From PMG-095 sp037200885 (GTDB lineage Bacteria; Myxococcota_A; Polyangia; Polyangiales; Polyangiaceae), in the NCBI GenBank assembly GCA_037200885.1, contig JBBCIN010000001.1, positions 2,170,001-2,234,000 of the forward strand: a stretch of 64,000 bases of DNA, in the 5' to 3' direction. Under the pieces are notes generated by a model that saw only the letters and a list, made by a program, of their open reading frames with translations, did no database searches and was not told the DNA's origin. Of this stretch, positions 51,146 to 61,290 are shown one piece after another (positions within the stretch are counted from its first letter, which is position 1; every line of letters begins with the position of its first letter). A program made the position numbers and the translations under genes.

Positions 51146-52274
51146 TCACTGCGCGCCCGGGGGTCTCGGTGGGTTGCCGGCTGGCGCTCTCGCTGCAGCC
51201 AGTTCACGAATTTGAACGAGAAGCGTTCCGACGGTCGGGCGATCCGACGGACGAAACGCGAGCATCGCGGAGATTAGTTCGTTAACTCGCGGATCGGTCG
51301 AGCCCGGCGGGAATTGTCGCGCTCCCACCATCGCTGGATCGAGCGTACTGCCCGTAAGCATCTCGTACCAGCTGATCCCAAGCGCATAGACGTCGCTTGG
51401 GGCTGTGGCATCATGCGGATCGAGTCGCTGCTCGGGTGCCATGTAGTGCCAGGAGCCAAGTTGAATCGACGACGTCGTCAGCGTGGCAGCCGACGTGAAC
51501 GCGGGATTCATGTCGGGACCAGCGAACGATGCCGAGGTCGCCGAGCAAGTACTCCTTTTCTTTAGCTAGGATGTTGTGCGGCTTGATGTCTCGGTGAACA
51601 CAGCCTTGTGCGTGTAAGTGAGCTAGACCCTCAAGCGATGCGACTACAACGCCGAGCGATTCCGACACGGTCAGTGGCTTTCGGGCGATGACCTGTGCGA
51701 GTGACTCATCGGCGGCGTCCATTACGAGAAACGGATGAGCGCTAAGCTCACCATGGTCGCGATATTTGATTAGGCGGGGATGGTTTAGTCGCAGGCCGTT
51801 GCTGGTCTCCCTTCGGAACCTCGCGCGCACGTTGTCGAGCCTCTTGGGCTCGAGCAAATCTTCGCGAGGGATCATCACTTTGACCGCGACCCGCGGTCCT
51901 CCTCGCGCGGGCTCTGCCTCCCAGACGTGCCCGACCGCCCCGCTACCGAGTGGCTTACGCAGCGTGTACTCGTCGTGCTTTCCGGCGACGCGGATGCCTC
52001 TGGTCAGGATAAGGCGCTCAGGACTCACCTGCGTAAAGGCCGAGGAGAGCTCCCCCTTCGAAATGGACGACCCGTCACGTAGGATTCGAAACTGATCTTT
52101 GCCGACCTTGGCCAAGAACCCGTCGAACTTGTGCTTGCTGACGTGGGTCGGGAAGGTGTTCCCGGTCCATCCCGTTACCTGTTCGACTTCTTTTCGGGTA
52201 ACGACATCTCCAACCGATTTTGAGGTGAGGAATTGGAAAAGGGGTTCCAACTGCCCCTGAAGCTTAGCGGCCAT
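51146..52274 (-). pseudogene. Ser/Thr protein kinase with one-base frameshift
   Basis: From ATG 52274 an N-terminal ~95-residue domain (FLTSKSVGDVVTRKEVEQVT) precedes a kinase. The kinase shows LGSGAVGHVWEAE (P-loop), VAVKVMI (Lys), CVHRDIKPHN (catalytic loop) and LLGDLGIVRWS (DLG at the DFG position). At about 51513 one extra C shifts the frame. The other frame continues GSWHYMAPEQRLDPHDATAP then SDVYALGISWYEMLTG to 51146. Apart from that base the kinase is complete (about 375 residues). It is divergent from the DNA methyltransferase. Confidence 0.75.
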
Positions 52275-52416
52275 TGTTGATCCACATCTGAGGCAGTCGA
52301 GAGCTGCCGGGGGCTCGTGCGTTCGTCATCGGAGGGCAGAGGCTACGATCCGGCTCGGGCAGAATATGTCCGATCGGCGATAGACCTGAGCGAGTGAGCA
52401 GTAGTATGCTCGTGCA

Positions 52417-53166
52417 ATGCAGCAAGCGGAAATGGACTTCACCTCGGCGGCACCGCGCGAACACGTCGCTCGTGAAGCTGGACATCCCGCTTACCAAGTC
52501 TTTCAGCAAGACGCCGTTCAGTGGTTGCTCCAACTCCCTCCGGGGAGCGTTGACCTCGTCATTACCGATCCGCCGTACGAGTCGCTCGAGAAGCATCGGG
52601 CGATTGGCACAACAACTCGACTCAAGCACAGCAAGTCTTCGAGCAACGACTGGTTCTCCATCTTCCCCAATAAGCGATTTCCCGAGCTGTTTGCTGCTGT
52701 TTACCGTGCCCTTCGCGAAGATGCTCATTTCTATCTATTCTGCGACCAAGAGACGATGTTCGTTGCTCGACCGATCGCCGAGGAGGCGGGCTTCAAGTTC
52801 TGGAAGCCGTTGGTCTGGGATAAGCGAAAAATTGGCATGGGATATCATTTTCGCGCGCGTTACGAATTCATCCTGTTTTTCGAAAAGGGTAAGCGCGGTC
52901 TCAACGACCTCGCGATCCCCGACATCATTGAATTTCCACGAATTCACAAAGGGTACCCGACCGAGAAGCCAAAGGAAGTGGCGGAGGTACTCGTAAAGCA
53001 GAGTTCCGAGCCCGGTGAATTCGTCGTTGATCCATTCATGGGCTCCGGCTCAACAGGCGTGGCAGCGCTGTCGAATGGCCGAAGGTTCATGGGCAACGAC
53101 ATCGCCGACGCGGCGTTGACGTTGGCGCAGCAAAGACTTCGCGATGCAGCGGCACTGGCTCGCTAG
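52417..53166 (+). CDS. DNA (adenine-N6 or cytosine-N4) methyltransferase
   Basis: 249 residues. Catalytic motif IV is VDLVITDPPYESLEKH (about 45-60) and motif I is FVVDPFMGSGSTGVAAL near residue 210. The order (IV before I) is that of beta-class amino-methyltransferases. No matching nuclease is adjacent on the same strand, so it is an orphan or part of a phage or defence module with the kinase. Confidence 0.82.
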   Translation: MQQAEMDFTSAAPREHVAREAGHPAYQVFQQDAVQWLLQLPPGSVDLVITDPPYESLEKHRAIGTTTRLKHSKSSSNDWFSIFPNKRFPELFAAVYRALREDAHFYLFCDQETMFVARPIAEEAGFKFWKPLVWDKRKIGMGYHFRARYEFILFFEKGKRGLNDLAIPDIIEFPRIHKGYPTEKPKEVAEVLVKQSSEPGEFVVDPFMGSGSTGVAALSNGRRFMGNDIADAALTLAQQRLRDAAALAR

Positions 53167-53197
53167 GTCCAACGAGACGATTCACGTTGCGGTGGCG

Positions 53198-53567
53198 CTA
53201 CTTCGCCGCGCTTGGCCGGTACGGCGTTGCTCGTGACGGCCTTCCTTGTCGCTGTTGTGCCGCGGCCAAAACCGGGAACGTCTTCCCTGCGACGATTCGC
53301 GGCTGCCCGGTCTTATCTCCAGACAGGATGTCCCACCAGTTGCGTCGGGTGGTTATGCCTTGCTTGGCCCAATGAGCCATTGCCTGATCAATCAAAGCGC
53401 AGACATCTTCATGCCCGTTCTCGCGTAACCACTGCCGTGCGGAACCGCTTGAGCTCAGGGCTCGTGGGTGTCTTACTCTTCGCTGTCTTCGCTGTCTTCG
53501 CTGTCTTCGCTGTCTTCGCTGTCTTCGCTGTCTTCGCTGTCTTCGCTGTCTGGTTCTTGATCGGCAT
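53198..53567 (-). pseudogene. Unknown protein with Lys-Thr-Ala repeat N-terminus, frameshifted
   Basis: ATG 53567 (GGAAGAGAG upstream) begins MPIKNQ, then eight TAK-type triplets encoded by the 9-bp repeat, then SKTPTSPELKRFR. A one-base insertion near 53427 shifts the frame. The body continues RQWLRENGHEDVCALIDQAM, then GITTRRNWWDILSGDKTGQP and AGKTFPVLAAAQQRQGR to 53198. The family is unknown, but the body is clearly protein-like. It overlaps the upstream gene by 95 bp. Confidence 0.5.
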
Positions 53568-54000
53568 GACCAACGCTCTCTTCCGTTTTTCCGAGTTCAT
53601 ACAGGCGTCGCCCGAACGGCGAATCCTCGATGAGCCAAATGATGTCTTCTCCTTGAACCATCATGACGATCGACTCCAAGAATACTGCGAAGAATAGGCC
53701 GCGAATCACTTGGATCTCAGCCTTCACCTCGGCGCCGCGCGCAGTCTCGTCGTCGCCGCCATCTTCGAGCTTGAATCGCGCCCCGTGTTCGACACGGCTG
53801 CAGGAGCACGGGAAAATGAAGCGGACGACGGCAGTGGTCTCGTCAACGAGATAGCGCTCGTAGCGGATCAGCTGCCGTGCTGCCTTGGTTCGTGACGCAA
53901 TCTGCGCGGCTCGGAAGCGCCCGCTGACATGGCTAATGGAGTATCCGCCGAACAAGTCGGCGATCTTTTTCACTGCACGTTGCACGTGAGTTTCGGACAT
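53473..54000 (-). CDS. Unknown protein with acidic Ser-Glu-Asp repeat tail
   Basis: 175 residues from ATG 54000 (TTG 54051 is also in frame). The body includes THVQRAVKKIADLFGGYSIS, then RYERYLVDETTAVVRFIFPC and EIQVIRGLFFAVFLESIVMM. The C-terminus is seven SED triplets plus SEE, encoded by a 9-bp tandem repeat. The family is not recognised. It is third-to-fourth in a minus-strand cluster behind a restriction-modification pair, suggesting an accessory role there. Confidence 0.55.
   Translation of the reverse strand: MSETHVQRAVKKIADLFGGYSISHVSGRFRAAQIASRTKAARQLIRYERYLVDETTAVVRFIFPCSCSRVEHGARFKLEDGGDDETARGAEVKAEIQVIRGLFFAVFLESIVMMVQGEDIIWLIEDSPFGRRLYELGKTEESVGHADQEPDSEDSEDSEDSEDSEDSEDSEDSEE
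53478..53549 (+). repeat. Eight 9-bp tandem repeats in a two-frame gene overlap
   Basis: Eight exact units of CTTCGCTGT. On the minus strand one frame reads Ser-Glu-Asp (C-terminus of the upstream gene) and another reads Thr-Ala-Lys (N-terminus of the downstream gene). Units of nine bases keep both frames when the number changes. Confidence 0.9.
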
Positions 54001-54060
54001 CCTCGCCGGGCTCCGATGGATACGCTGACTGAAGCTGATTCTCGTCCGCAAGGTCGCGAA

Positions 54061-54445
54061 CTAGATCTCCACCGTGTCTCGATAGAAAAGCTCGTCCAGT
54101 GCCAGACGAAGCTTTCCTTCTTGCGTGAGTGGAAGCAGGAACTCGTAGGTCACAACTGCGTCGTAGGTCGCGCGCTTGTATTTGGTGACCGAGTGCCTGA
54201 CCTGCGTCACAAGCGGTTGGAACGCCTCGAAAGTTCCAAACCGGCGGAAAGAGCGCTTAAACGCTGAGTTTTCCCCCGGGCAACTTGCGAAGGTAGGGCT
54301 TCAGCTGTTTGGAGGCGTAGGTGGCCCAGCTCTTTGCCTTCCAGCCAGTTGCTGCCAACGCCTCTTGCTTCGTGAACGGCACTTGGTCGCGGCAACGATC
54401 CCCCAGGAATGCGTACACCTTCCGTTGCGTATCCCGATTGCCCAT
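54061..54445 (-). pseudogene. Unknown R-M-associated protein, frameshifted
   Basis: ATG 54445 opens RDTQRKVYAFLGDRCRDQVP, then AATGWKAKSWATYASKQLKP and GGKLSV followed by a stop. One base later another frame continues RSFRRFGTFEAFQPLVTQVR then TYDAVVTYEFLLPLTQEGKL to 54061. A single-base change near 54255 would join them into a ~127-residue protein with a helix-turn-helix-like N-terminus. It lies 43 bp after the restriction enzyme gene. Confidence 0.5.
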
Positions 54446-54488
54446 TTGCTACGAACGTTACAGTGTCCGCGGCTCGTGCTCAACTAAT

Positions 54489-55772
54489 CTAGCCGTCCGG
54501 GTGGGAAATAGGAGATTCGGTGATCTCGACTGCCCAACGTAGCCACGACAACACGGTTGTTGCTCGCCGAACTGGCGTCGCGCCCGTGAGTCCAGTGGTT
54601 CGGCTTATGAGTTCTGCCACCTCGACCCGTGTGGGGTAGCGACGCGCAGTAGCGACTTCCGCCATGCACTCGCGGAAGACGGGGCTCGTGGCCATCTGGC
54701 GCAGAAGCAGCCTGTGGCGACCTGTCAGGTCGGCGCCAACGAACTCCTGCCCAACCAAGCTCAGTGTGAAGGTAGCGCCGGTGCGAACCAGGAGGTCGAG
54801 AAAAGCGCCAGCATTCGCGTAGTAATCGGATTGACGTTCATCGAAGCCGTAGCGCGCTGCAATGGTGGTTCGTGAGTTGCAGCCGGCAGCCACCGCATCG
54901 ACCACGTCGATAACGCGGCGGACGTCATCTGCTTGTGGGAACGGAAGTCCGGGTGGTAGCTGTTTAAGATTCGTCGAATCGAGCACTTCGGCGAGCGTCG
55001 GGATTGCTCTAGGTTCGTCGAGCACGTAGTCCACCGAGGAGGTTGGAACCAGGGCGTGATAGTTACCGATTGGTTCGAATGCGAAACCGCGCAGGGAAAA
55101 CCGGCGATTGCTCCACGATAAGAACACAGTCGTTACCCTTTTCGATGGCACGACCAAGTTCCACATTCTCATCGGGTAGTACAATTGCCGGATGTGAAAA
55201 TTAGAGCGAGTGCCGAGCTTGGCCTCGATGAGGTGAATTGCTTCGCCCTCGAACCCGGAGTCGACTTCAACCTGCACGCCGTCCGCAACAAGAGGAATCT
55301 CGCGATGCTCTCCGCGGAACTGAAATTCGAATCGAGGCGCTCGAAGCCTGCCGCGAACCGTGAGGCGCGCCTCGGATTCTCCGAAGAAGTCCTCCAGTAG
55401 ACCTGTAGCCGCGGCCATATCCAGTGCCTGAGACTCGGAGGATGGACCCACTCGCCAAGGCAAGGTAAGCAACGGTCGGCCGCCACTGCGGATCGACCAC
55501 TGCTTCACGTGCGTTGCATCCGGTACGTCACCGTACCCATCGCCTTTCAATAGAGCGTAGGTGCCGTTCGTAAGCGGTAGAATCGTTGTCCCCATCAATT
55601 GCGCGGGCCTACTCTCGCGAGTATCGAACTTCGTCATCAACCGCGGCTCGCGCCCGGTGATTTGCTTAATCTGCTCGGCGCTCAGTCGCGCTAGCCCAGT
55701 GTCGTCGAGTTGAGTTTGCAGACCGAGCTCTTCGAAGAGCCTTTGCCAGCCATCTGCCGTGAGTCCCGCCAC
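54489..55772 (-). CDS. Type II restriction endonuclease, PD-(D/E)XK fold
   Basis: 427 residues. The N-terminal part has RLMTKFDTRESRPAQLMGTT and LPLTNGTYALLKGDGYGDVP. The nuclease core is QVEVDSGFEGEAIHLIEAKL: an Asp, then E-x-K after two strands, the PD-(D/E)XK pattern. The C-terminal ~150 residues are helical with winged-helix-like segments. It starts 10 bp after the Dam-like methylase on the same strand. The target is unknown but should match the methylase. Confidence 0.75.
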   Translation of the reverse strand: MAGLTADGWQRLFEELGLQTQLDDTGLARLSAEQIKQITGREPRLMTKFDTRESRPAQLMGTTILPLTNGTYALLKGDGYGDVPDATHVKQWSIRSGGRPLLTLPWRVGPSSESQALDMAAATGLLEDFFGESEARLTVRGRLRAPRFEFQFRGEHREIPLVADGVQVEVDSGFEGEAIHLIEAKLGTRSNFHIRQLYYPMRMWNLVVPSKRVTTVFLSWSNRRFSLRGFAFEPIGNYHALVPTSSVDYVLDEPRAIPTLAEVLDSTNLKQLPPGLPFPQADDVRRVIDVVDAVAAGCNSRTTIAARYGFDERQSDYYANAGAFLDLLVRTGATFTLSLVGQEFVGADLTGRHRLLLRQMATSPVFRECMAEVATARRYPTRVEVAELISRTTGLTGATPVRRATTVLSWLRWAVEITESPISHPDG

Positions 55773-55782
55773 CTCGTTGCTC

Positions 55783-56634
<852 letters not shown>

Positions 56635-56879
56635 CTCGTTTCGACGAGGTTACCCTTCGCGGATCTCTCCGTCGAGCCGCAAGCTCTTCCACAGTTTGTC
56701 CCCAGCGTGCTGAGAGCGTCCACGGGCTGAGCGCATCAAAAGCCTGACGAGCTGCATCGAGTCAATCTCTGCGCCCACAGCGGTTTGGCTGCGAACGCCG
56801 GCAAGCGACGGCTCGCGCAACTTGGAAAAGCGACGCAATCCGGCACGTTAGCTCGGCCAGCACTGCTGCGGCCTAGGTC

Positions 56880-57092
56880 GCGGCGCGCCTAGAACTCCCC
56901 CTTCGGCTTCTCCTCGCCGCGAATCGCTCTGGAGCACCACTATTCGAGTGACCCGGCGCTCAAGTCGGGAAGATTCGTCATCGACGAGGCGCGTGCGATC
57001 ACGCCGCTCACCATCAACAACGCACGCGGATTCTTGAAAATGGAGCCGCGCTGGCGTGAAGTTCTCGACGATCTCGGCTTCGAAGTCGCCTG
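56880..57092 (+). pseudogene. Unidentified C-terminal fragment
   Basis: An open frame ending at 57092 reads HHYSSDPALKSGRFVIDEAR then TINNARGFLKMEPRWREVLD. It looks like a genuine protein end, but no start is visible. The rest of 56635-57148 shows no supported gene. Confidence 0.3.
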
Positions 57093-57148
57093 AACTCCCG
57101 ACACACACAGAAGGCGGACTGCGCCCGGGGGGCGGGGAACCCCCGGGC

Positions 57149-58252
57149 TCAGAGTCGCCGCGAGCTGACCACTTGCCGGTTTCTGAACGTGAACTCCATC
57201 TCGTTCAAGATCTCCGCCCCGAAAGCGTTCTTTCCTCGCACGTCGCACTTCGTCATCCAACACGCACCGGTCTTCAAGACCGGGTCAGTGCAACGCTCGA
57301 CGTCGACGGAGCCGGGATCGTTGGCGGTTCGTTTTACGAACTCTTCCGCTTCGATCGAGCCGCCGTCGACGGGCGACATGTGAGGCTTCGGCCCGCATTG
57401 CGCCTCGAGAGCGCTCGCCTCGGCGTCGGCGGTTGCTTTAAGCCTCTCATCGGCCGCAGTCTCGTGGCGGCGATAAACCGCCTGCACTTCGGCGCCCGAC
57501 ATGCCGAACTTGCTGCCGACGGAGGCGTAGAGCTGAGCTTCATCCCGCTGGGCGTTCTTCGGGTCCCAGAGCTTGTTGAACGCTGCGTCGAAGACCAGCA
57601 TTTCGCTGGCCTCGACGTCCTTCTGGAGCTGCTTGTAGCGGTGCAATAAGGCGGTTGCGTCGGCCAAGGTGGCACGAGTACCGGGATCAGTCTCGTCTCC
57701 CGGACCCAGATCGGTCGGTTCCAGCGACCCGAATGCCGACGATAGGCCATCGAACGATCGCAACGCGGCCCCGACTTGCTTGGCTGCCAGCGCGGTCTCG
57801 GTCTTCGTCATGTTCGCGTCGAGCTTGCTCTTGTCGCGCGCCAGTTCGGTGGCGTGCTGTACGGAATCGGCGGCCCTCGCGCGCGCCTGTTCCTGCGCCT
57901 CCGGCGTCGGACCGTTCGACGCCGACGGAAGCGCCGCTGACGCGGATGTCGTGGCGCTCGCGATGATCGCCTTCGGGTGCTCGTGATGCAGCCAGGTGGG
58001 AATGGTGTCTGCCAGGTAGGCAGCGAACATGATGGCCGTTCCGATCCCGCCCAGAACGATCGCCAACCAGGCGTGGCCCTTCACTGGTTCGCCGCGCCTG
58101 AGGCTATCGCGGCGCGAGAGGAGACCGGCGATCAATCCTACCGGTGCGACGGCCCAGCAAAGGATGCTGGCTACGGCGAGGCGGAACAGCGTGGTGCTCG
58201 CGGGCTTCGGGGTTGATGCCGCGGGCGTCGGGAATCCTGGGTGAGGCTGCAT
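57149..58252 (-). CDS. Membrane protein with DUF4190-like N-terminus
   Basis: 367 residues from ATG 58252. Two hydrophobic helices (LFRLAVASILCWAVAPVGLI and HAWLAIVLGGIGTAIMFAAY, with a RRDSLRRGEPVKG loop) match DUF4190. An Ala/Ser linker, a long coiled-coil stretch (about 110-240) and a soluble C-terminal domain with four cysteines follow (CGPKPHM, ERCTDPVLKTGACWMTKCDV). The function is unknown. Confidence 0.6.
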   Translation of the reverse strand: MQPHPGFPTPAASTPKPASTTLFRLAVASILCWAVAPVGLIAGLLSRRDSLRRGEPVKGHAWLAIVLGGIGTAIMFAAYLADTIPTWLHHEHPKAIIASATTSASAALPSASNGPTPEAQEQARARAADSVQHATELARDKSKLDANMTKTETALAAKQVGAALRSFDGLSSAFGSLEPTDLGPGDETDPGTRATLADATALLHRYKQLQKDVEASEMLVFDAAFNKLWDPKNAQRDEAQLYASVGSKFGMSGAEVQAVYRRHETAADERLKATADAEASALEAQCGPKPHMSPVDGGSIEAEEFVKRTANDPGSVDVERCTDPVLKTGACWMTKCDVRGKNAFGAEILNEMEFTFRNRQVVSSRRL

Positions 58253-58345
58253 GAGAATCTCCAACAGTCGTTGATCCCCTAGCCTAGCCGAAAGTAGAAC
58301 GGAGCGTTCGTGTTTTAGTCGCGGGCCACCGGATAGCCATGCAGC

Positions 58346-58627
58346 GTGAAGAAGGCGTCTCCGGAAGAACTCACCGCGATGGAATCATTCGCGGCGAACG
58401 TTCAACGCTTGAGACGCAAGCTCGGGCTAACGCAGGAACAGTTTGCAGACGCCGTTGGCTTTTCGCCGCGTTACATCAGCCGCCTCGAAAGCGGGGAGGT
58501 CGACGCGACGCTGCGGACCATCGCGCGAGTGGCCGCGAAGCTTGAGGTACCTGCGGTCGCGCTGCTGAAGGTGTCACGCCTCCCGGACGCGAAGCCCGGG
58601 AGGCCACGCACACGCCGCGCGCCATAG
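58346..58627 (+). CDS. XRE-family helix-turn-helix regulator
   Basis: 93 residues from GTG 58346. NVQRLRRKLGLTQEQFADAV, GFSPRYISRLESGEVDATLR and TIARVAAKLEVP make a Cro/C1-type helix-turn-helix. The basic C-terminus is short. It stands at the left end of the mobile-element gene set and is likely its lysogeny-type or copy-control regulator. Confidence 0.82.
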   Translation: MKKASPEELTAMESFAANVQRLRRKLGLTQEQFADAVGFSPRYISRLESGEVDATLRTIARVAAKLEVPAVALLKVSRLPDAKPGRPRTRRAP

Positions 58628-58711
58628 AGTATTGGGCATAGGTCGGACCGCTAGACGCGGTGTGTTCGGCCCAGCTACGGAGAACGATCAATCTTTGTTG
58701 GAGGTTGCTCG

Positions 58712-59325
58712 ATGCCGTTACGCCCGACAGAACCTTTCGCAGTCTCGGAGATCCGCCGAATGAAGTCCGCGCTCGACCTGCGCCGTCGAGCAGACGTGCG
58801 AAGCGCAGCGCTTCTTGTTGCTCTGTGCCTCGGGCTCAGGCGGGGGGAGATTCAGCGCCTCACCGTTGCGGACGTGATCGTGGTGGCCGGAACGACGTGC
58901 CTGAGCGTCGAGACCTTGAAGCAGAGGTCGGTCCGGAAGCGGCAGCGCCTGGTCCCCACTGCGAGCGCGGACGATGCGGCGCTTCTCGCTAGGTATATCC
59001 GCCAGGAGCATGGCGCGAGCCCGGACCCGAGTGGGCCGCTCTTTCGCACCGCCGCGACTCGACACCCGTTTCAACGCGGGCCAATCACCGCGCGCGCGAT
59101 CGATCACACGATCAAACGAGTCGCACGTAGAGCCGACCTCGCGCGGCGTTCGCACGCTCACGCCTTCCGGCATGCCTTCGCGACCGAGTTGCTCCGGGCC
59201 GGAGCTGACTTGCGCGTTGTCTGCAAGAGCTGCTCGGACACCGCTCCATTTCGAGTACTGCCGTGTACCTGCATGCTGGCTTCGAACGCTGCGCGGATGC
59301 CGTTGGCAGGCTCCCGTTTGGGTAG
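58712..59325 (+). pseudogene. Tyrosine recombinase with one-base frameshift
   Basis: Catalytic-domain-only start: ALCLGLRRGEIQRLTVADV carries the first Arg, then SHAHAFRHAFATELLRAGAD (H-x-x-R box). At about 59219 the frame shifts by one base. The other frame then gives LQELLGHRSISSTAVYLHAG with the nucleophile Tyr and stops at 59323-59325. Restoring the base gives a ~205-residue XerC/D-like catalytic domain. The N-terminal core-binding domain is absent, so it may have been truncated already. Confidence 0.75.
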
Positions 59326-59607
59326 CTTTCCGATCAGAAGACGACCCAAACAACGTTTCTCCTGCCGAGTCTTGGCGCTAAATCGCGGCTACTCGCTCCG
59401 CCGTCCACACAACGAGTGCTTTGGTGAAGTTGGGGTGCTTTACCCGGAGTCAATTGCAGCGGAACGCGAAGACAGCTCACGAACTCGGATGACTACCCGT
59501 CCGCGAATGGCGAGCGAAAAAAAAGATCGCAAAAGTTCCTTTGCTTGCACAGTGCCAAAATTTTCGAATCAACCATTGAGTTTTCGACGGAGGGGTTGAA
59601 GCATTTT

Positions 59608-59626
59608 GCAGCCACTTTTTGGCTGC
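59608..59626 (+). other. Hairpin upstream of the mobile-element operon
   Basis: GCAGCCA-CTTTT-TGGCTGC is a perfect 7-bp stem in the otherwise gene-free 59326-59775 stretch. It could be a terminator-like or protein-binding structure. No long T tract follows. Confidence 0.3.
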
Positions 59627-59775
59627 CGACGAGCGCCTCGCGCACTTGCGCGCGTCTCTCCCCGGATCCACAACCGTGCAGCACACAACAACGCGCACGG
59701 TAGCGTCGGCTATCGATTCGTGGCGTGACACGCCGGAGCCGGCGTGGCTGCGCTGCCGTGCGCCAGGAGTCCATC

Positions 59776-60435
59776 ATGAAACTACCCGTCTCAGAAGTAG
59801 AGGCTGCCAACCTGGCTAGGGCCGTTCACGCAGCGATGAATACCGTCATCGAAGAGGTTGGCACTTCGTTCGACATCGACCGCCTCTGCAAGGAGCCGCT
59901 CCAACCTGGCGCGAAAATATTCGACAGGGAAGTGAACGTCGTGGCCCTCGCCGCAGCAACCGGCCGCATCACGGCTACCGCCGAATTGTTCGGCGTCGAT
60001 GCGCAGACCTTGGTGTCCTTGGCGAAATACCCGAAGGAGGCTGCTCATCGCCACAAGCTTCTGGCTCGCATCGCGCGGTTTCTGGATCGCATGACCAGCT
60101 TGTTCTACCCGGACATGGATGGTGACTGCGGGACGGTGGACGTCGAAGGCGACGACCACGCCGATAGCGCGCACGACAACGACAACGAGGACGACACCTG
60201 TGAGCCCGAAGCCGACGACGACAAGGACTGCGACGGGCGCGACGACGAAATCGAATGCGCCGCCGCGCGCTCCGCTTCAAAGCGAGACGGCGAGCTGAAG
60301 CGCCTCGAAGCGGCCGTGACCGAACGCGTCGAGACGGTGTGCTGGGCCCGCGAGGAAACGGAACTCGCGATGGGTGACCTGGAAGAGAGCTTCCGCGCTC
60401 TCATCAAGGCGAAGGATGCTCACCGCGATGACTGA
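59776..60435 (+). CDS. Unknown mobile-element protein with acidic linker
   Basis: 219 residues from ATG 59776 (AGGAG 8 bases upstream). The N-terminal half is helical (VEAANLARAVHAAMNTVIEE, then GVDAQTLVSLAKYPKEAAHR). A strongly acidic Asp-rich stretch covers about 110-160, and a helical C-terminus follows. It overlaps the next gene by 8 bp, so it is the first gene of an operon. The family is not recognised. Confidence 0.6.
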   Translation: MKLPVSEVEAANLARAVHAAMNTVIEEVGTSFDIDRLCKEPLQPGAKIFDREVNVVALAAATGRITATAELFGVDAQTLVSLAKYPKEAAHRHKLLARIARFLDRMTSLFYPDMDGDCGTVDVEGDDHADSAHDNDNEDDTCEPEADDDKDCDGRDDEIECAAARSASKRDGELKRLEAAVTERVETVCWAREETELAMGDLEESFRALIKAKDAHRDD

Positions 60436-61288
60436 AGTAGTGAGCGACCTCTTGTCCGACCTGTACGAACCGCACCTGGAATCGCTGAGCGCGTCGCCGA
60501 CGGGTGCGGCGGCACGCATGACCTTTGGATTTTCGAGGTTGGACGCACTCACCGGGGGCTTCAGCGGTTCGATCGCAATTGCGAGCGCCCCGGGCGTTGG
60601 CAAGACGTCCCTGGGTCTGCAGATGGGCATTCACCTCCTCGAAGAGGAAGACGTCGCAGTTCTCTTCGTATCGCCAGAACTACCTAGAAGCGTCGTTATG
60701 GACCGCCTCGTAGCAAACATCTCGGGCGTCAAGCTCGATGAACTTCGCCGAGGCGCTGTCGTAGACCCGAAGCGCAAAGCTGCGATGAAGAAAGCGGCGG
60801 AGTGGATCGCGCGATGCGGCTCACGACTTGCCATTCGCGGTCGCAGCGAAGGCCTCGGCTTTGCTGAACTCCGGGAGCGCATCGATGAGCTACAGGGCCG
60901 AGCAGGCGCGACGCGCGTGCTTGCGATCTTGGATGGTCTCCAGACCTACGCCGCTCGTTGCCGGTCGTCGGCAGAGCCGGAAAAGGATGCTCTCGACCGT
61001 GTTACATCCGAATGGGTCGATGGCTGGACCACGCCCGGGGTGACGTCGCTGCTGCTGTCCCATGTCCCCAAGAACGCCTTCGGTAGTCACGGGCAAGGTG
61101 TCTTCTCGGGCTCGGCACGCATCGAGTACCGCGTCGACATGGCGCTGGTGCTCGAACCGCCGGAAGATCGGCGCGGCAAGGAAACCTACCCAGTAACCGT
61201 TCACGTGACGAAGAATTGGCACGGTGCGATCGGCGCAGCGCGTTTGAACTTCGACGCCTCCCGTTGCCGATTCACCGATGGTAAGTAA
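60428..61288 (+). CDS. DnaB/RecA-fold ATPase
   Basis: 286 residues. The Walker A is ASAPGVGKTSLGLQMG (about 60), followed by VLFVSPELPRSVVMDRLVAN, Walker B-like VLAILDGLQTY and LLLSHVPKNAFGSHGQG. The order matches the C-terminal domain of DnaB-type helicases and RepA-like hexameric ATPases. It has no N-terminal primase-binding domain. A role in replication or mobilisation of the element is likely. Confidence 0.75.
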   Translation: MTEVVSDLLSDLYEPHLESLSASPTGAAARMTFGFSRLDALTGGFSGSIAIASAPGVGKTSLGLQMGIHLLEEEDVAVLFVSPELPRSVVMDRLVANISGVKLDELRRGAVVDPKRKAAMKKAAEWIARCGSRLAIRGRSEGLGFAELRERIDELQGRAGATRVLAILDGLQTYAARCRSSAEPEKDALDRVTSEWVDGWTTPGVTSLLLSHVPKNAFGSHGQGVFSGSARIEYRVDMALVLEPPEDRRGKETYPVTVHVTKNWHGAIGAARLNFDASRCRFTDGK

Positions 61289-61290
61289 GC

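Noticed and set aside
53212..53697. Plus-strand frame with an Ala-Val-Phe repeat
   Set aside because: It is the complement of the 9-bp repeat tract. The surrounding minus-strand frames are protein-like and have ribosome-binding sites, while this frame does not resemble a protein outside the tract.
58712..59325. Integron integrase IntI for the cassette array
   Set aside because: The tyrosine recombinase lacks the extra IntI helix and the core-binding domain, is frameshifted, and lies 14 kb from the array inside another mobile-element gene set.
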